Shown here: positions 51,092 to 59,713 of the stretch, piece after piece
How the letters are laid out: every line of letters begins with the position of its first letter
Numbering within the stretch: position 1 is the stretch's first letter
DNA from: Bacteroidales bacterium UBA5536
GTDB lineage: Bacteria; Bacteroidota; Bacteroidia; Bacteroidales; F082
DNA: 64,000 nt
NCBI GenBank assembly: GCA_002426795.1
Contig: DINQ01000024.1
Location: forward strand, 123,394-187,393
Reading direction: 5' to 3'
Notes under the pieces: model-generated
What the model saw: the letters and a program-made list of their open reading frames with translations, nothing else
Told to the model about the DNA's origin: nothing
Database searches by the model: none
Translations under genes and position numbers: made by a program

Positions 51092-51376
51092 GTGCAATCA
51101 GAAGAAAGTATCAAAATAATTGAAAGGTTTTTTGAAGCCTTGGATCACATCATTGAAAGGGGTGACATAAGAGGAATTAAAACCTATTGCGATTTTTACA
51201 ATATCGATAGGTGGAATTTATACAAACAAAGAAAGAATCCTGAAAGAGGTTGGTTTGAAGTTAGATGGCTTGCACCACTTGTGAGGTACTACCATATCAA
51301 TCCCAGGTGGCTGCTTACTGGTCATGGTCGGATGACAACTCTCCATGAGTCAAATAATCAAGAACTTTCCGATTAG
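51092..51376 (+). CDS. Small XRE-like helix-turn-helix protein
   Basis: 94 residues from a GTG at 51092. The region ALDHIIERGDIRGIKTYC and the phrase HINPRWLLTGHG resemble repressor family proteins (N-P-x-W-L-x-x-G). Starts 2 bases after the lipoprotein gene and its 3' end overlaps the convergent integrase gene by 62 bases. May control the integrase or the lysogeny switch. Confidence 0.6.
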   Translation: MQSEESIKIIERFFEALDHIIERGDIRGIKTYCDFYNIDRWNLYKQRKNPERGWFEVRWLAPLVRYYHINPRWLLTGHGRMTTLHESNNQELSD

Positions 51377-52559
51377 CCTTGTCATTGAGTGACCAGTCCT
51401 TTTTAATATATAGGTCAGTTACTTTCATTGTTTCATCAGAATGATTGAGTGCCTGATGTACTACATACTTGTCAATTCCACAATCATTAACAGCAATTGT
51501 TGCCCAACTATGTCTTGCTGCATAGTATTTTAGATCTTCTATCCCAGTTAGATTACCAATTTCGATCAACCCTTTGTTAATTGCCCTATTTAAGTTCAGG
51601 TGATCAGAATATAACTTATGAAAGACGCTCTTATTCTTAATTAGGTACTTTTCGAGAATTTCCTTTGCCTCAGGTTCAACCTTTACACTAATCTCAGCCC
51701 TGTCTTTTCTTCTGCTTCTGGTTTTTTGCCTTTCATAAGTGATTCGACCGTCCTTAATTTCTACTCCTTTATATAAGTCGACGGAATTTATTCCCAAAAG
51801 ACAAAAGCTGATCAAAAAACAATCCTTTGCCAGCTGACCACGCCTGGTTGACGGCAAAGAATCCCTAATTAATCTAATCTCCTCAATGCTCAAAGCTTTC
51901 TTTTTAGCAAGTTCTTCTGCCGGCACTTTAAATTTCAAGAAAGGGTTAACACGAACCGGCATTACTTCAAGATCATCATCATTGAATTCAAGCTTTGCTT
52001 TATTCAATATTGCTTTGAATATTCCTGTATACAATGAAACAGCTCTTTTACCAACCTGAACTTTATTGTTTTTGAACGACCTGTTTCGAGCCGTTTTTAA
52101 GCTTTCAGCATAATCGAATAGCAATCTTGATGTCAGTTTATTAATCGGAAGACTTCTTTTTCCCAGGAAGTTTTCAAGGGAATTGATCGCAGATTGATAA
52201 GTTCGTGCAGTCCCTTTCTTTCCTTCTCCAGTCATCCTTGCAATGACTTTTTCAGCGTAGGCAAAAAAGTCGATGTCTTGTTCAACAGGCCTAACGATAT
52301 ATTCCATTATCTGGTCTATGGTCATCGATTGGGTCCTGACCCCAAGCTCCTGAATTCGTTGTCTATAAGAATGCAATAGACTTTCTATTTCATCTTTAAT
52401 ACTTTGAGACTTAATGTTACCGGATTTGGTAATGTCAGTTGGGAGAAGGTAAATGTCAGTTGAGAATATTCTTCGTTGCCCGTCATGATGCAATTTGATC
52501 TTCACTCGAATAGTCCCATCAGATTTCTTATAGGGAAAGAAATACTTTAAAGTTGCCAT
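51315..52559 (-). CDS. int: Tyrosine integrase
   Basis: 414 residues. N-terminal SAM-like arm (residues 1-110), core-binding domain (DIDFFAYAEKVIARM, then SLENFLGKRSLPI), catalytic domain with KDCFLISFCLLGINSVDLYK, basic KTRSRRKD, and the R-H...H...Y box: AARHSWATI, LNHSDE, DLYIK. The Arg that starts the catalytic box is replaced by a GINSVDL segment, which is common among Bacteroidota integrases. Faces the tRNA-Gly gene 130 bases away. Confidence 0.93.
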   Translation of the reverse strand: MATLKYFFPYKKSDGTIRVKIKLHHDGQRRIFSTDIYLLPTDITKSGNIKSQSIKDEIESLLHSYRQRIQELGVRTQSMTIDQIMEYIVRPVEQDIDFFAYAEKVIARMTGEGKKGTARTYQSAINSLENFLGKRSLPINKLTSRLLFDYAESLKTARNRSFKNNKVQVGKRAVSLYTGIFKAILNKAKLEFNDDDLEVMPVRVNPFLKFKVPAEELAKKKALSIEEIRLIRDSLPSTRRGQLAKDCFLISFCLLGINSVDLYKGVEIKDGRITYERQKTRSRRKDRAEISVKVEPEAKEILEKYLIKNKSVFHKLYSDHLNLNRAINKGLIEIGNLTGIEDLKYYAARHSWATIAVNDCGIDKYVVHQALNHSDETMKVTDLYIKKDWSLNDKANRKVLDYLTHGELSSDHDQ

Positions 52560-52639
52560 TCTGATAAGATTTTCTGCGCTGTTTTTGCGCTGTTTTGTGC
52601 CGCAAATATATATTTTTTATGCAGAAAGTGCAGAAAAAG

Positions 52640-52668
52640 AAAACGGGCACTCCTTTCGAAATGCCCGT
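52640..52668 (-). terminator. Terminator downstream of tRNA-Gly
   Basis: ACGGGCA (52643-52649) and TGCCCGT (52662-52668) form a hairpin; on the minus strand it is followed by a T-rich run (TTTTCTTTTTC). It lies just after the tRNA 3' end, so it would end tRNA transcription. As the integration crossover is expected in the tRNA, this DNA is probably phage-derived. Confidence 0.6.
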
Positions 52669-52688
52669 ATTATCAAGTTTTTCAGTGA

Positions 52689-52759
52689 GCGGGCAATGGG
52701 GCTCGAACCCACGACCCTCAGCTTGGGAAGCTAATGCTCTACCACTGAGCTATGCCCGC
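52689..52759 (-). tRNA. tRNA-Gly (CCC anticodon); probable integration site
   Basis: A 71-nt cloverleaf on the minus strand: acceptor GCGGGCA/TGCCCGC, D arm GCTC...GAGC, anticodon stem TTAGC/GCTGA with loop TTCCCAA giving anticodon CCC, and GGTTCGA T arm. No encoded CCA. It is intact and the phage integrase lies 130 bases beyond its 3' end, the usual setting when a prophage uses a tRNA 3' end as attB. The second copy (other attachment end) is outside the window. Confidence 0.92.
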
Positions 52760-52890
52760 TTGTGCCTGCAAAATTAATCAATTTGTGAATTGACCAATCA
52801 GATTTTTTCGCGGAAAAAGCCATTGCAAAAACCTCCTTTCATCGCTTTCGATTTTGTGTTATCTTCGCTTATCCGAAGCCTTGATCTAAT

Positions 52891-53631
52891 ATGTCGGTCC
52901 CTGATTTCATTTTCATCGCCTTACTCCTGCTCTTTGCGGTCCTGGCTGCCTATGCTGTTGCAGATAGCCGCAAGGGTACGGGTCGGCTGCCGGAGACTTG
53001 GGTTGATGCCATTAAAAACAAGCATGTTCCTCAGGTCTTATTGGAATACTACCGCCAATACACCGACAAGCAACGGTTTTTCCTTTTTTGGTTGCACGCG
53101 AAACGGCTTGAAAAAGAAGGCATTGTAGGCGATTTTGCGGAACTGGGTGTGTATAAGGGAGACACCGCCAAATTACTGCAGCTGTTAGCCCCGGAACGTA
53201 AACTACATCTCTTCGATACGTTTCTTGGTTTTACCAACGAGCACCTTTCTGCTGAAAAAGGTCCCGCTACCAGATACAGCAGCAATAGCTTTGCCGACAC
53301 CAGTCTTGATCTGGTGAAGACCAAACTGGGCGAAAATCCTCAAATTGTCTATTATGCGGGGAATTTTGCAGATGTTTGCCATCAGGCTGCCGGGCATCAG
53401 TTTGCACTTGTAAGCCTTGATGTTGACCTGGCTATCCCAACAGCTGAAGGGCTTTCTTTTTTTTACCCAAGACTGGTTCACGGCGGCGTGCTTATTGTGC
53501 ACGACTACAACACAAAATGGCCTGCCTTGATGGAAGCAGTCGATCAGTTTCTACACAGCATTCCTGAGCAGGCAGTTTTAATCCCGGATCGTGATTCGAG
53601 TCTGGTGATTGTAAAAAACAAAGTCGTCTAA
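52891..53631 (+). CDS. TylF/macrocin O-methyltransferase-like protein, membrane-anchored
   Basis: 246 residues. N-terminal hydrophobic stretch (FIFIALLLLFAVLAAYAVA) anchors it; AdoMet-type core DFAELGVYKGDTAKLLQ (motif I), HLFDTFLGFTNEH, and VSLDVDLAIPTAEGLSFFYPRLVHGGVLIVHDYN, which is a clear TylF family signature with the conserved D. Sugar or polyketide O-methylation is the family role, the substrate here is unknown. First host gene right of the tRNA. Overlaps the convergent SanA-like gene by 4 bases. Confidence 0.82.
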   Translation: MSVPDFIFIALLLLFAVLAAYAVADSRKGTGRLPETWVDAIKNKHVPQVLLEYYRQYTDKQRFFLFWLHAKRLEKEGIVGDFAELGVYKGDTAKLLQLLAPERKLHLFDTFLGFTNEHLSAEKGPATRYSSNSFADTSLDLVKTKLGENPQIVYYAGNFADVCHQAAGHQFALVSLDVDLAIPTAEGLSFFYPRLVHGGVLIVHDYNTKWPALMEAVDQFLHSIPEQAVLIPDRDSSLVIVKNKVV

Positions 53632-54302
53632 AGACTGTCGCGTCCAATTGGTATTTCTTCGCCCAGAAAACGGGGTTCGGTATGGTTGACGTACAAGTCG
53701 AGCATCAGCGCAACACGTGCAAAATACTCTCTCACCAACACTTTGTAAGCCCAGTCATGATCGGGGAAAGCAGCTGCAAATCCAATAGCGTCCATGTTGT
53801 TCTGGTGGGCGATATACAAGGCACGTTCCAGGTGAAAGGCCTGTGAAATAATTGTGACTGTGTCCTGAAGAAAGACTTTCTTCGACCGGATGACCGAATC
53901 GAAGGTACGAAAACCAGCATAATCCGGAATGACGCGATCTTCTGGTATACCGGCATTAACCAAATCTTGCTGCATCAGTCTGGGTTCGTTGTACGACAGG
54001 TATCGGTTATCGCCGCTTACGATGATATAATCGATTTTTTTCGCTTCGAACAAAGCCACTGCCGCAGCTATGCGGTTGCTATAGAACAGGTTTTGATTGC
54101 CGTTCGTGACATATTTGCTGGTCCCGAGCAACAAACCCGTTTTGCGGTAAGGCACCTCATCAATATGATAATAAATGAACTGCTGACTTTGCCTGGATAC
54201 ATAGCAGTTAATCGCCCACAACGTAACTACCAGAAAAATCAAGCCAAAGCCTGAAATAACCAGCAGCCGCCTGATCCATATTGTCCATTGGCGATGTTTC
54301 AT
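53628..54302 (-). CDS. SanA/YdcF-like (DUF218) membrane protein
   Basis: 224 residues. One N-terminal membrane helix (LLVISGFGLIFLVVTLWAI), then the DUF218 fold: GLLLGTSKYVTNGNQNLFYSNRIAAAVALFEAKKIDYIIVSG, then RTFDSVIRSKKVF and TIISQAFHLERALYIA. SanA-type proteins influence envelope barrier function and vancomycin exclusion; YdcF-type bind nucleotides. The C-terminal aspartates and the H near ISQAFH are conserved. Confidence 0.8.
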   Translation of the reverse strand: MKHRQWTIWIRRLLVISGFGLIFLVVTLWAINCYVSRQSQQFIYYHIDEVPYRKTGLLLGTSKYVTNGNQNLFYSNRIAAAVALFEAKKIDYIIVSGDNRYLSYNEPRLMQQDLVNAGIPEDRVIPDYAGFRTFDSVIRSKKVFLQDTVTIISQAFHLERALYIAHQNNMDAIGFAAAFPDHDWAYKVLVREYFARVALMLDLYVNHTEPRFLGEEIPIGRDSL

Positions 54303-54313
54303 CTTTTTTAGGT

Positions 54314-54526
54314 TTATCCACCCGAAATCAAGTGCATTACCTCTACTTTGTCGCCGTCTTTTACCACGGCTTTATCTCTGTCGGGTATGCGTACAAGCTT
54401 TCCGTTGATCTTGGTAACCAATAGTTTAAATGTAAAATTCTTATATTGAATCAATTCATTGAGCGTGAGTTGATCAGCTTCGATGGTTTCTTTACGGTTA
54501 TTCAGCGTGATGTCCATGTTAGTCAT
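54314..54526 (-). CDS. ThiS/MoaD-like sulfur carrier
   Basis: 70 residues with C-terminal Gly-Gly and the ubiquitin-like motif LNELIQYKNFTFKLLVTKINGKLV, VKDGDKVEVMHLISGG, typical of ThiS. The C-terminal glycine is adenylated and thiolated. Overlaps the ThiF-like gene by 8 bases, so it works with that enzyme. Given the AOR gene nearby, it may be a carrier for tungsten-pterin synthesis rather than thiamin. Confidence 0.85.
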   Translation of the reverse strand: MTNMDITLNNRKETIEADQLTLNELIQYKNFTFKLLVTKINGKLVRIPDRDKAVVKDGDKVEVMHLISGG

Positions 54527-55130
54527 TTTTAAGGAGCAGTTCGAGCGCTAAATTGGCCTGCATATTGGCCACGATCGCAACCCGGGGTCCAAGCGGCGGC
54601 ATTTCGGCGCTGATTTCACTTTCAAAATCACCACAAATATACACCCTGTCGTCCCATTGTTCCTGACGCAGTTTTTCGAATCCACCAAAGCCTGCCATAC
54701 CATTTCCCATGATGAGATATTGACCAGTATTGACACTGAGGAAAGACTCCAACAACTGCTGTTTGGCTTCAGCCTGGTCAAAGGCTTCGATGATCAGATC
54801 GCAGCTGGCAAAATGAGTCAGCATGGTTTCTTCGCTGAGTTTTTCAGCAAACACTTCAATCTGCAAAGTGGGATCAATCAGCAACATATTGCTTTTCAAG
54901 GCATCTGTCTTTAGCAAACCAATCTGATGTCTGAAAAAATACTGCCTGTTCAGGTTACTTTCATCCACCACATCAAAATCGACCAGTACAAACGACTTTA
55001 CACCCACACGAGCCAGCGATACGGCAGCATTGCTACCCAATCCTCCGCATCCGGCTATACCCACTTTTTTGCCCTTGAGCTTCACGCGAATGGTTTTCGT
55101 TTGCATGTTTTCTTGTTTTATGTTCGCCAA
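54519..55130 (-). CDS. ThiF/MoeB-like adenylyltransferase
   Basis: 203 residues (MQTKTI at 55106 also possible as start). Dinucleotide motif GIAGCGGLGSNAAVSLARVG (about 30-50), then VLVDFDVVDESNLNRQYF, the E1-like signature. CysxxCys zinc pairs are absent, so it is the short ThiF type. It activates the C-terminal Gly of the ThiS-like protein. Divergent from the AOR gene; no other thiamin gene is visible. Confidence 0.88.
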   Translation of the reverse strand: MANIKQENMQTKTIRVKLKGKKVGIAGCGGLGSNAAVSLARVGVKSFVLVDFDVVDESNLNRQYFFRHQIGLLKTDALKSNMLLIDPTLQIEVFAEKLSEETMLTHFASCDLIIEAFDQAEAKQQLLESFLSVNTGQYLIMGNGMAGFGGFEKLRQEQWDDRVYICGDFESEISAEMPPLGPRVAIVANMQANLALELLLKND

Positions 55131-55287
55131 AACAGGTCAAATGGCTTAGCGAAGCTACTAAAAACTTTTGTGTTGCGAAACTTCGGAAAAGCCGTCATAT
55201 TTAAATCCATTCTAAATATCTGTTTAAACCTGTACGATGCAAAGAGTTAGTGCAGAATTGTCCGATATGCATAAAAATACATATTGC

Positions 55288-55295
55288 TAAATTTG
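55288..55295 (+). promoter_or_regulatory. -7-like box upstream of the oxidoreductase gene
   Basis: TAAATTTG at 55288-55295 fits the Bacteroidota -7 box exactly. A matching -33 TTTG at the right spacing is not seen. Another such box, TATTTTTG (55329-55336), lies closer to the start codon. One of them may drive the AOR gene, leader 27-75 bases. Confidence 0.35.
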
Positions 55296-55368
55296 AACCA
55301 TTTAGCTACAGTTTTCAGGAAGAAAAAGTATTTTTGTGAAAAATATAACAAACGTAAAAAAGTCAAAT

Positions 55369-57528
55369 ATGGAGATCGCAGAAATCAAAAAGAGCCACGA
55401 AACGATCGAAAGCTGGCCATACAAGTTTACTCCTCTCGAAAGAGGTTATACCGATAAAATCCTGCATGTTGACCTGAGTAAGAGCAAGATGACAGAAAAA
55501 TCGGTGCCTGCTGTCATGAAAGAGAAGTTCATTGGCGGACGCGGTTATGGGTTGCGCCTGCTTTGGGATGCCACCAAACCCGACACCCAGTGGAATGATC
55601 CCGAAAACGAAATCGTGATCTCATCAGGTCCGATTGGCGGCATCACGCAATATTCCGGTAGTGGAAAATCGATCTGCGTCTCCCTCTCACCTCAAACCAA
55701 TTCGGTGATGGACAGCAACGTAGGCGGTTTCTTTGGTCCCTTCCTCAAGTTTTCGGGCTTCGACGCCATCGAATTGCAAGGCAAAGCCACCGAAGACGTG
55801 ATCGTATTTATTGATGGCGTGAACCACAAAGTGGAAATTTTAAAAGCGCCCAAAGAGCCCATCGACAGCCACGTTTTAGCCGAAGTGCTCACCGAAATGT
55901 ATGCCGACGACGAAAAAGACAAAAAAAATATCGCTGTCGTATCTGCCGGAACAGCTGCCGACCACTCGCTGATCGGGATGCTGAACTTCAGCTTCTACGA
56001 CCCCAAACGCAAGCTCGTCCGACTGAAACAAGCCGGTCGCGGCGGCATCGGTACGGTGTTCAGAGACAAAAAAATCAAAGCGCTGGTGGCCAAGATCCCG
56101 GGAGTAAAAGGCAACCTGAACAATGTGGTTGATCTGAAAGCCATTATGGAACGCGGCCAACGCTTTAACCGCGAGATGCGCGAACTCGACGACAAACAGG
56201 CCGAGATGCGCACCAAAGGCACAGCTCACCTCACCAATGTGATGAACGATTACGACCTGCTGCCTGTGAACAACTTCAAGTTTGGCAGCCACCCCGATGC
56301 CATCAAAATTCATGGCGATGTCTGGAAATCCTTTTTCACACAAGGCATTCCTGATGGTTGCTGGATTGGTTGCAACATGGCCTGCGCAAAGGGTGTCGAC
56401 AATTACGAGCTGCGCACCGGTCCGTATGCCGGACAGAAAGTGATTGTGGATGGACCAGAGTATGAAACAACTTCATCGCTGGGCTCAATCGCAGGTATTT
56501 TCAATCCTGATTTCACCATTGAATCAAATTTCTACTGCGATACCTATGGCATTTGTACCATCACCTGGGGTACCATTCTTGGTTTTGTGATGGAATGCTA
56601 CGAAAACGGCATTCTGAACGAAGAACGCACAGGTGGTCTCAAACTCAATTTTGGCAATGCTGACGATGCCATGAAACTGCTGCACCAACTGGCCAAAGGC
56701 GAAGGTTTTGGGAAAGTGGCCGGACAGGGCGTTCGCAAGCTGAAAGCGCTGTTTATCGAAAACGGCTGGGGCGATCCACAGTTTATCAACGATATTGGGA
56801 TGGAAAACAAAGGCCTTGAATATTCACAATACGTTTCAAAGGAATCACTTGCACAGCAAGGTGGTTATGCCATGACCAACAAAGGGCCGCAACACGACGA
56901 AGCCTGGCTGATTTTTATGGATATGGTCAACAACCAAATCCCGACTTTCGAAGCCAAGGCCGAAGCCCTGCATTACTTCCCGATGTTCAGAACCTGGTTC
57001 GGATTGGTTGGTTTGTGCAAGCTACCCTGGAACGACGTGGAACCCGAAAACAACCACGAAACAGACGAACCAGCCAAAGTGCCTGAGCATGTTGATAATT
57101 ATGTCACCATTTACAAGGCTGTTACCGGAAAAGATTTCGACAAACACGAAATGATCCGCCAATCGGAAAGAGTGTATAACTTCCAGCGCATCTTTAACCT
57201 GCGCCGTGGCTATGGCGTCCGCAAATACGACGCACAACCCTATCGTGCCGCCGGACCTGTCACCAAGGAAGAATACGAATCAAGAGCCGATCGCTACGAT
57301 AAGCAATTGAAAGAGATCGTCGGATGGGATCCAACAGGCAAGAGCACCGAAGAAAAGATGGCTAAAACCCGCGAATACCGCTTGTCGCAATACGAGAAAC
57401 TGCTCGACGCCGTTTATCTGCGTCGTGGCTGGACCAAAAACGGTGTGCCAAAAATTGAACACCTCAAAAAGCTGGGCATGGATTTGCCCGAACTGATTGA
57501 GTTGGTCGCTCCACATCAGGAAGACTAA
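55369..57528 (+). CDS. aor: Aldehyde:ferredoxin oxidoreductase (tungsten-type)
   Basis: 719 residues from the ATG at 55369 (a GTG at 55336 is in frame but coincides with a promoter-like box). N-terminal AOR domain: GYTDKILHVDLSKSKMTEK, then FIGGRGYGLRLLW, SSGPIGGITQYSGSGKSICVS. The Fe4S4 ligands are CWIGCNMAC near 331-339 with GLCKLPW at about 548 as the fourth. The family oxidises aldehydes (or reduces acids) with a W- or Mo-bis-pyranopterin and ferredoxin. At ~720 residues it is longer than archaeal AOR (~605) because of a C-terminal extension. Confidence 0.88.
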   Translation: MEIAEIKKSHETIESWPYKFTPLERGYTDKILHVDLSKSKMTEKSVPAVMKEKFIGGRGYGLRLLWDATKPDTQWNDPENEIVISSGPIGGITQYSGSGKSICVSLSPQTNSVMDSNVGGFFGPFLKFSGFDAIELQGKATEDVIVFIDGVNHKVEILKAPKEPIDSHVLAEVLTEMYADDEKDKKNIAVVSAGTAADHSLIGMLNFSFYDPKRKLVRLKQAGRGGIGTVFRDKKIKALVAKIPGVKGNLNNVVDLKAIMERGQRFNREMRELDDKQAEMRTKGTAHLTNVMNDYDLLPVNNFKFGSHPDAIKIHGDVWKSFFTQGIPDGCWIGCNMACAKGVDNYELRTGPYAGQKVIVDGPEYETTSSLGSIAGIFNPDFTIESNFYCDTYGICTITWGTILGFVMECYENGILNEERTGGLKLNFGNADDAMKLLHQLAKGEGFGKVAGQGVRKLKALFIENGWGDPQFINDIGMENKGLEYSQYVSKESLAQQGGYAMTNKGPQHDEAWLIFMDMVNNQIPTFEAKAEALHYFPMFRTWFGLVGLCKLPWNDVEPENNHETDEPAKVPEHVDNYVTIYKAVTGKDFDKHEMIRQSERVYNFQRIFNLRRGYGVRKYDAQPYRAAGPVTKEEYESRADRYDKQLKEIVGWDPTGKSTEEKMAKTREYRLSQYEKLLDAVYLRRGWTKNGVPKIEHLKKLGMDLPELIELVAPHQED

Positions 57529-57556
57529 ACCGAAGAATACCTAAAACCAAAACCTA

Positions 57557-57585
57557 AAAAGCCCGTACGATGCGGGCTTTTTTTT
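57557..57585 (+). terminator. Intrinsic terminator after the oxidoreductase gene
   Basis: AAAAGCCCG / CGGGCTTTT hairpin (57557-57565 and 57573-57581) with a 7-base loop and a T-run tail, 28 bases after the stop of the AOR gene. Confidence 0.85.
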
Positions 57586-57676
57586 GTTTCAGGCTAAAAA
57601 TCATTCCAATTACCGAACCACCATACCCATGGCTGGTGCGTCCAGGCTATACGGTAGGTGATCCGTTTCGCTTTTC

Positions 57677-59584
57677 TTATCGCACCACAAATTTTCCTGC
57701 CAGGTGCCGGCCTTCATAGCTGAGCCGGTAAAAGTAAATTCCGCTGCTGAACGACCTTACATCCAGCACGGCTTTGCCTGACTCCATTAGCAGGCTGGCA
57801 ACTTTCCGTCCGAAAATATCGATTATTTCGATGGGTGTTGATACAGTACTTTTATTCGCTTGCACTTCGAAAATGATGTAGTCTTTGGCGGGGTTGGGAT
57901 AAACAGCTACTGCCAGCCCTATATCCTTTTGTTCGGGCAGACCCACGCAGCTATACACCATGCTGGTTTTGGCGGTTGACCATGCCGATTCTCCGCAATC
58001 GTTCCAGGCGGCTGCGCTGATGTGTGCCGGCCCCTGGTAGCTGCTGTTCCATTTTACCACCGCCTGCAGGCTGTCGGCAGTGATTGTGCCGGCCTCTGCC
58101 GGCTCAATCTGCCAGTGGTAGCCCCAGGCCGTGCTGTCGCCGGCTATTTGATAAACCGAGATGCTATCCACAGTATGGCAAAGCGTATCAGGGCCAGTAG
58201 GTTGCTGGGGCGTGGCAGGCATGTAGTTGGCGCAGTCTTTGAAGTTGTAGAGCCATATTTGTCTGCCATATTCTTCGGATACGCAAGCCATATCGCCACT
58301 CAGGAGGCTGTCGGCAAGCTTGTATTTGCTTGCTCCGGCAGCGATAAGCCAGTTGTCGTCTGCCAGTTGCAGCACATTATAAGCAGGCCATTCTGACCCG
58401 GCTCCTCCAAAACACCGGCTCCAAAGCAGCTCGCCATCTGCTGAGAGGCGGCTCATCCAGATGTCGTAGGTGCTATTACCTGGGTGATATCCCTGTACAT
58501 CACCGTCTGTTGACCGCGTTTCTGCCACCACCATAAAGCTGCTGTCCTGCATTTGGTATATACCTGCCATCGGGTAATCCCAACTACTACCGCCCAGACA
58601 CTTCTGCCAAAGGATGTTTCCGATGCTGTCGATCCTTACCACCCAGATATCAGGCTTATCACCATAGTGATAGCCCCATACATCCCCATCGTTAGGCGAT
58701 TTCGTCAAAGCCAGAAAGATATAACCATTATCCAGTTCTATTACTCCTTGCATTCCGTAATCTGACCCGCTTCCGCCATACAACTTTTGCCATTCAATTT
58801 CCAGCCCGGCATCCAGCTTTACAGCCCAAACATCATCTTGCCCTCCATGGTGGTCTCCTTCCACCATGCCTTCAGCCAAGGTGGCTTTGGAGGCAAAGAA
58901 AAAACCTCCATCGCGTGTTTCGGTGATATCAAAAATGTTGTTTTGATCCCTATTGCCGTAAACCCTGCTGTGTAAAATTTCTCCCTCAGGATTGATAATC
59001 ATTAACCAATTATCAAGAACTCCATAGTTGACCGGAACATCCCTATCACCGGAAGTTGTAGCGCTATAAGCCAGTATATTGCCATCGCTTAACAGCTTCA
59101 GTCTTGCAGCGTATTCTTCTCCGCTTCCACCATAACAGCGTTCCCAGATGATATTGCCCTCGATGTCGATTTTTACGATCCAACGATCTCCTGCACCATG
59201 GTAAACAGACTGCACATCGCCATCGTTAGAATATGTTTTTATACTAAGGTAGTAATACCCCTGCTTGTCGGATAGTATATCTCCGGGCAACTCTTCATAT
59301 GATCCGCCATAAATACGCTTCCATAAAAGATTGCCTTCCTTATCAATATGATAAACAACCGCATCCCAAAAATAATCAAAGTTGGGATCAAAATTTTTTA
59401 TATTTGCCAATACAAGATATCCCTGAGGCGTTTCAGTAATTGCAACCGCTTCTTCATCCCATTCACTTCCATAACACTGTTGCCAGCTAATTTGCCAATT
59501 GTCCTGGGCATGCAAGGCAGTGCTGTTAAGGAAAATAATCAGCAAGAACATAGATATAAATAGGACGATTTTATAGTCTTTCAT
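57677..59584 (-). CDS. T9SS-secreted repeat protein (paralogue A)
   Basis: 635 residues from the ATG at 59584 (an upstream start overlaps a repeat element and is not used). Signal peptide YKIVLFISMFLLIIFLNSTALHAQ, then about nine imperfect repeats with the pattern W-x(0-2)-CYGGSG...D, about 45-60 residues each, as in beta-propeller-like proteins; a PKD-like part (PTGPDTLCHTVDSISVYQIAG) and the C-terminal T9SS type A sorting domain AVYPNPAKDYIIFEVQ ... GRHLAGKFVVR. Surface-exposed or secreted by type IX secretion. It is close to paralogue C (61754-63673). Confidence 0.85.
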   Translation of the reverse strand: MKDYKIVLFISMFLLIIFLNSTALHAQDNWQISWQQCYGSEWDEEAVAITETPQGYLVLANIKNFDPNFDYFWDAVVYHIDKEGNLLWKRIYGGSYEELPGDILSDKQGYYYLSIKTYSNDGDVQSVYHGAGDRWIVKIDIEGNIIWERCYGGSGEEYAARLKLLSDGNILAYSATTSGDRDVPVNYGVLDNWLMIINPEGEILHSRVYGNRDQNNIFDITETRDGGFFFASKATLAEGMVEGDHHGGQDDVWAVKLDAGLEIEWQKLYGGSGSDYGMQGVIELDNGYIFLALTKSPNDGDVWGYHYGDKPDIWVVRIDSIGNILWQKCLGGSSWDYPMAGIYQMQDSSFMVVAETRSTDGDVQGYHPGNSTYDIWMSRLSADGELLWSRCFGGAGSEWPAYNVLQLADDNWLIAAGASKYKLADSLLSGDMACVSEEYGRQIWLYNFKDCANYMPATPQQPTGPDTLCHTVDSISVYQIAGDSTAWGYHWQIEPAEAGTITADSLQAVVKWNSSYQGPAHISAAAWNDCGESAWSTAKTSMVYSCVGLPEQKDIGLAVAVYPNPAKDYIIFEVQANKSTVSTPIEIIDIFGRKVASLLMESGKAVLDVRSFSSGIYFYRLSYEGRHLAGKFVVR

Positions 59585-59640
59585 CTTTTTATTAATAATG
59601 TTTCTCCAATGCTGGCGCGGATCTGCCTGCGCTGTGCCCA

Positions 59641-59713
59641 GCTGGCGCGGATCTGCGATCCGTGTCCGTATAATTTCCATTTAAAACTCCTTCCGTTCAT
59701 ATTCGTTTTTCTT
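59641..59713. repeat. REP-like palindromic intergenic repeat, copy 1
   Basis: A ~73-bp element beginning GCTGGCGCGGATCTGCGATCCG; CGGATC/GATCCG is a 6-bp palindrome with a 3-base spacer. It occurs three times here: after paralogues A/B, B/C and beyond C. A 33-bp partial copy (GCTGGCGCGGATCTGCC...) precedes it. Ends just inside the stop of the next gene. REP-type repeats moved by a Y1 transposase are known from this phylum, but no such transposase gene is in view. Confidence 0.8.

Larger units (their letters stand above)
1..52688. mobile_element. Prophage, siphovirus-like, right part (left end outside window)
   Basis: A contiguous run of phage modules fills the window up to a tRNA-Gly gene: integrase and repressor, recombination and replication genes, terminase, portal, head, tail, and a fibre gene diversified by a retroelement. 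Tape measure, tube and gpG/GT-like chaperone genes with no contractile sheath seen suggest a long non-contractile tail. The right boundary is placed at the 3' end of the tRNA because the integrase gene faces it. No lysis gene (holin, endolysin) is visible, so it probably lies left of base 1. The left attachment site cannot be seen. Confidence 0.9.
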
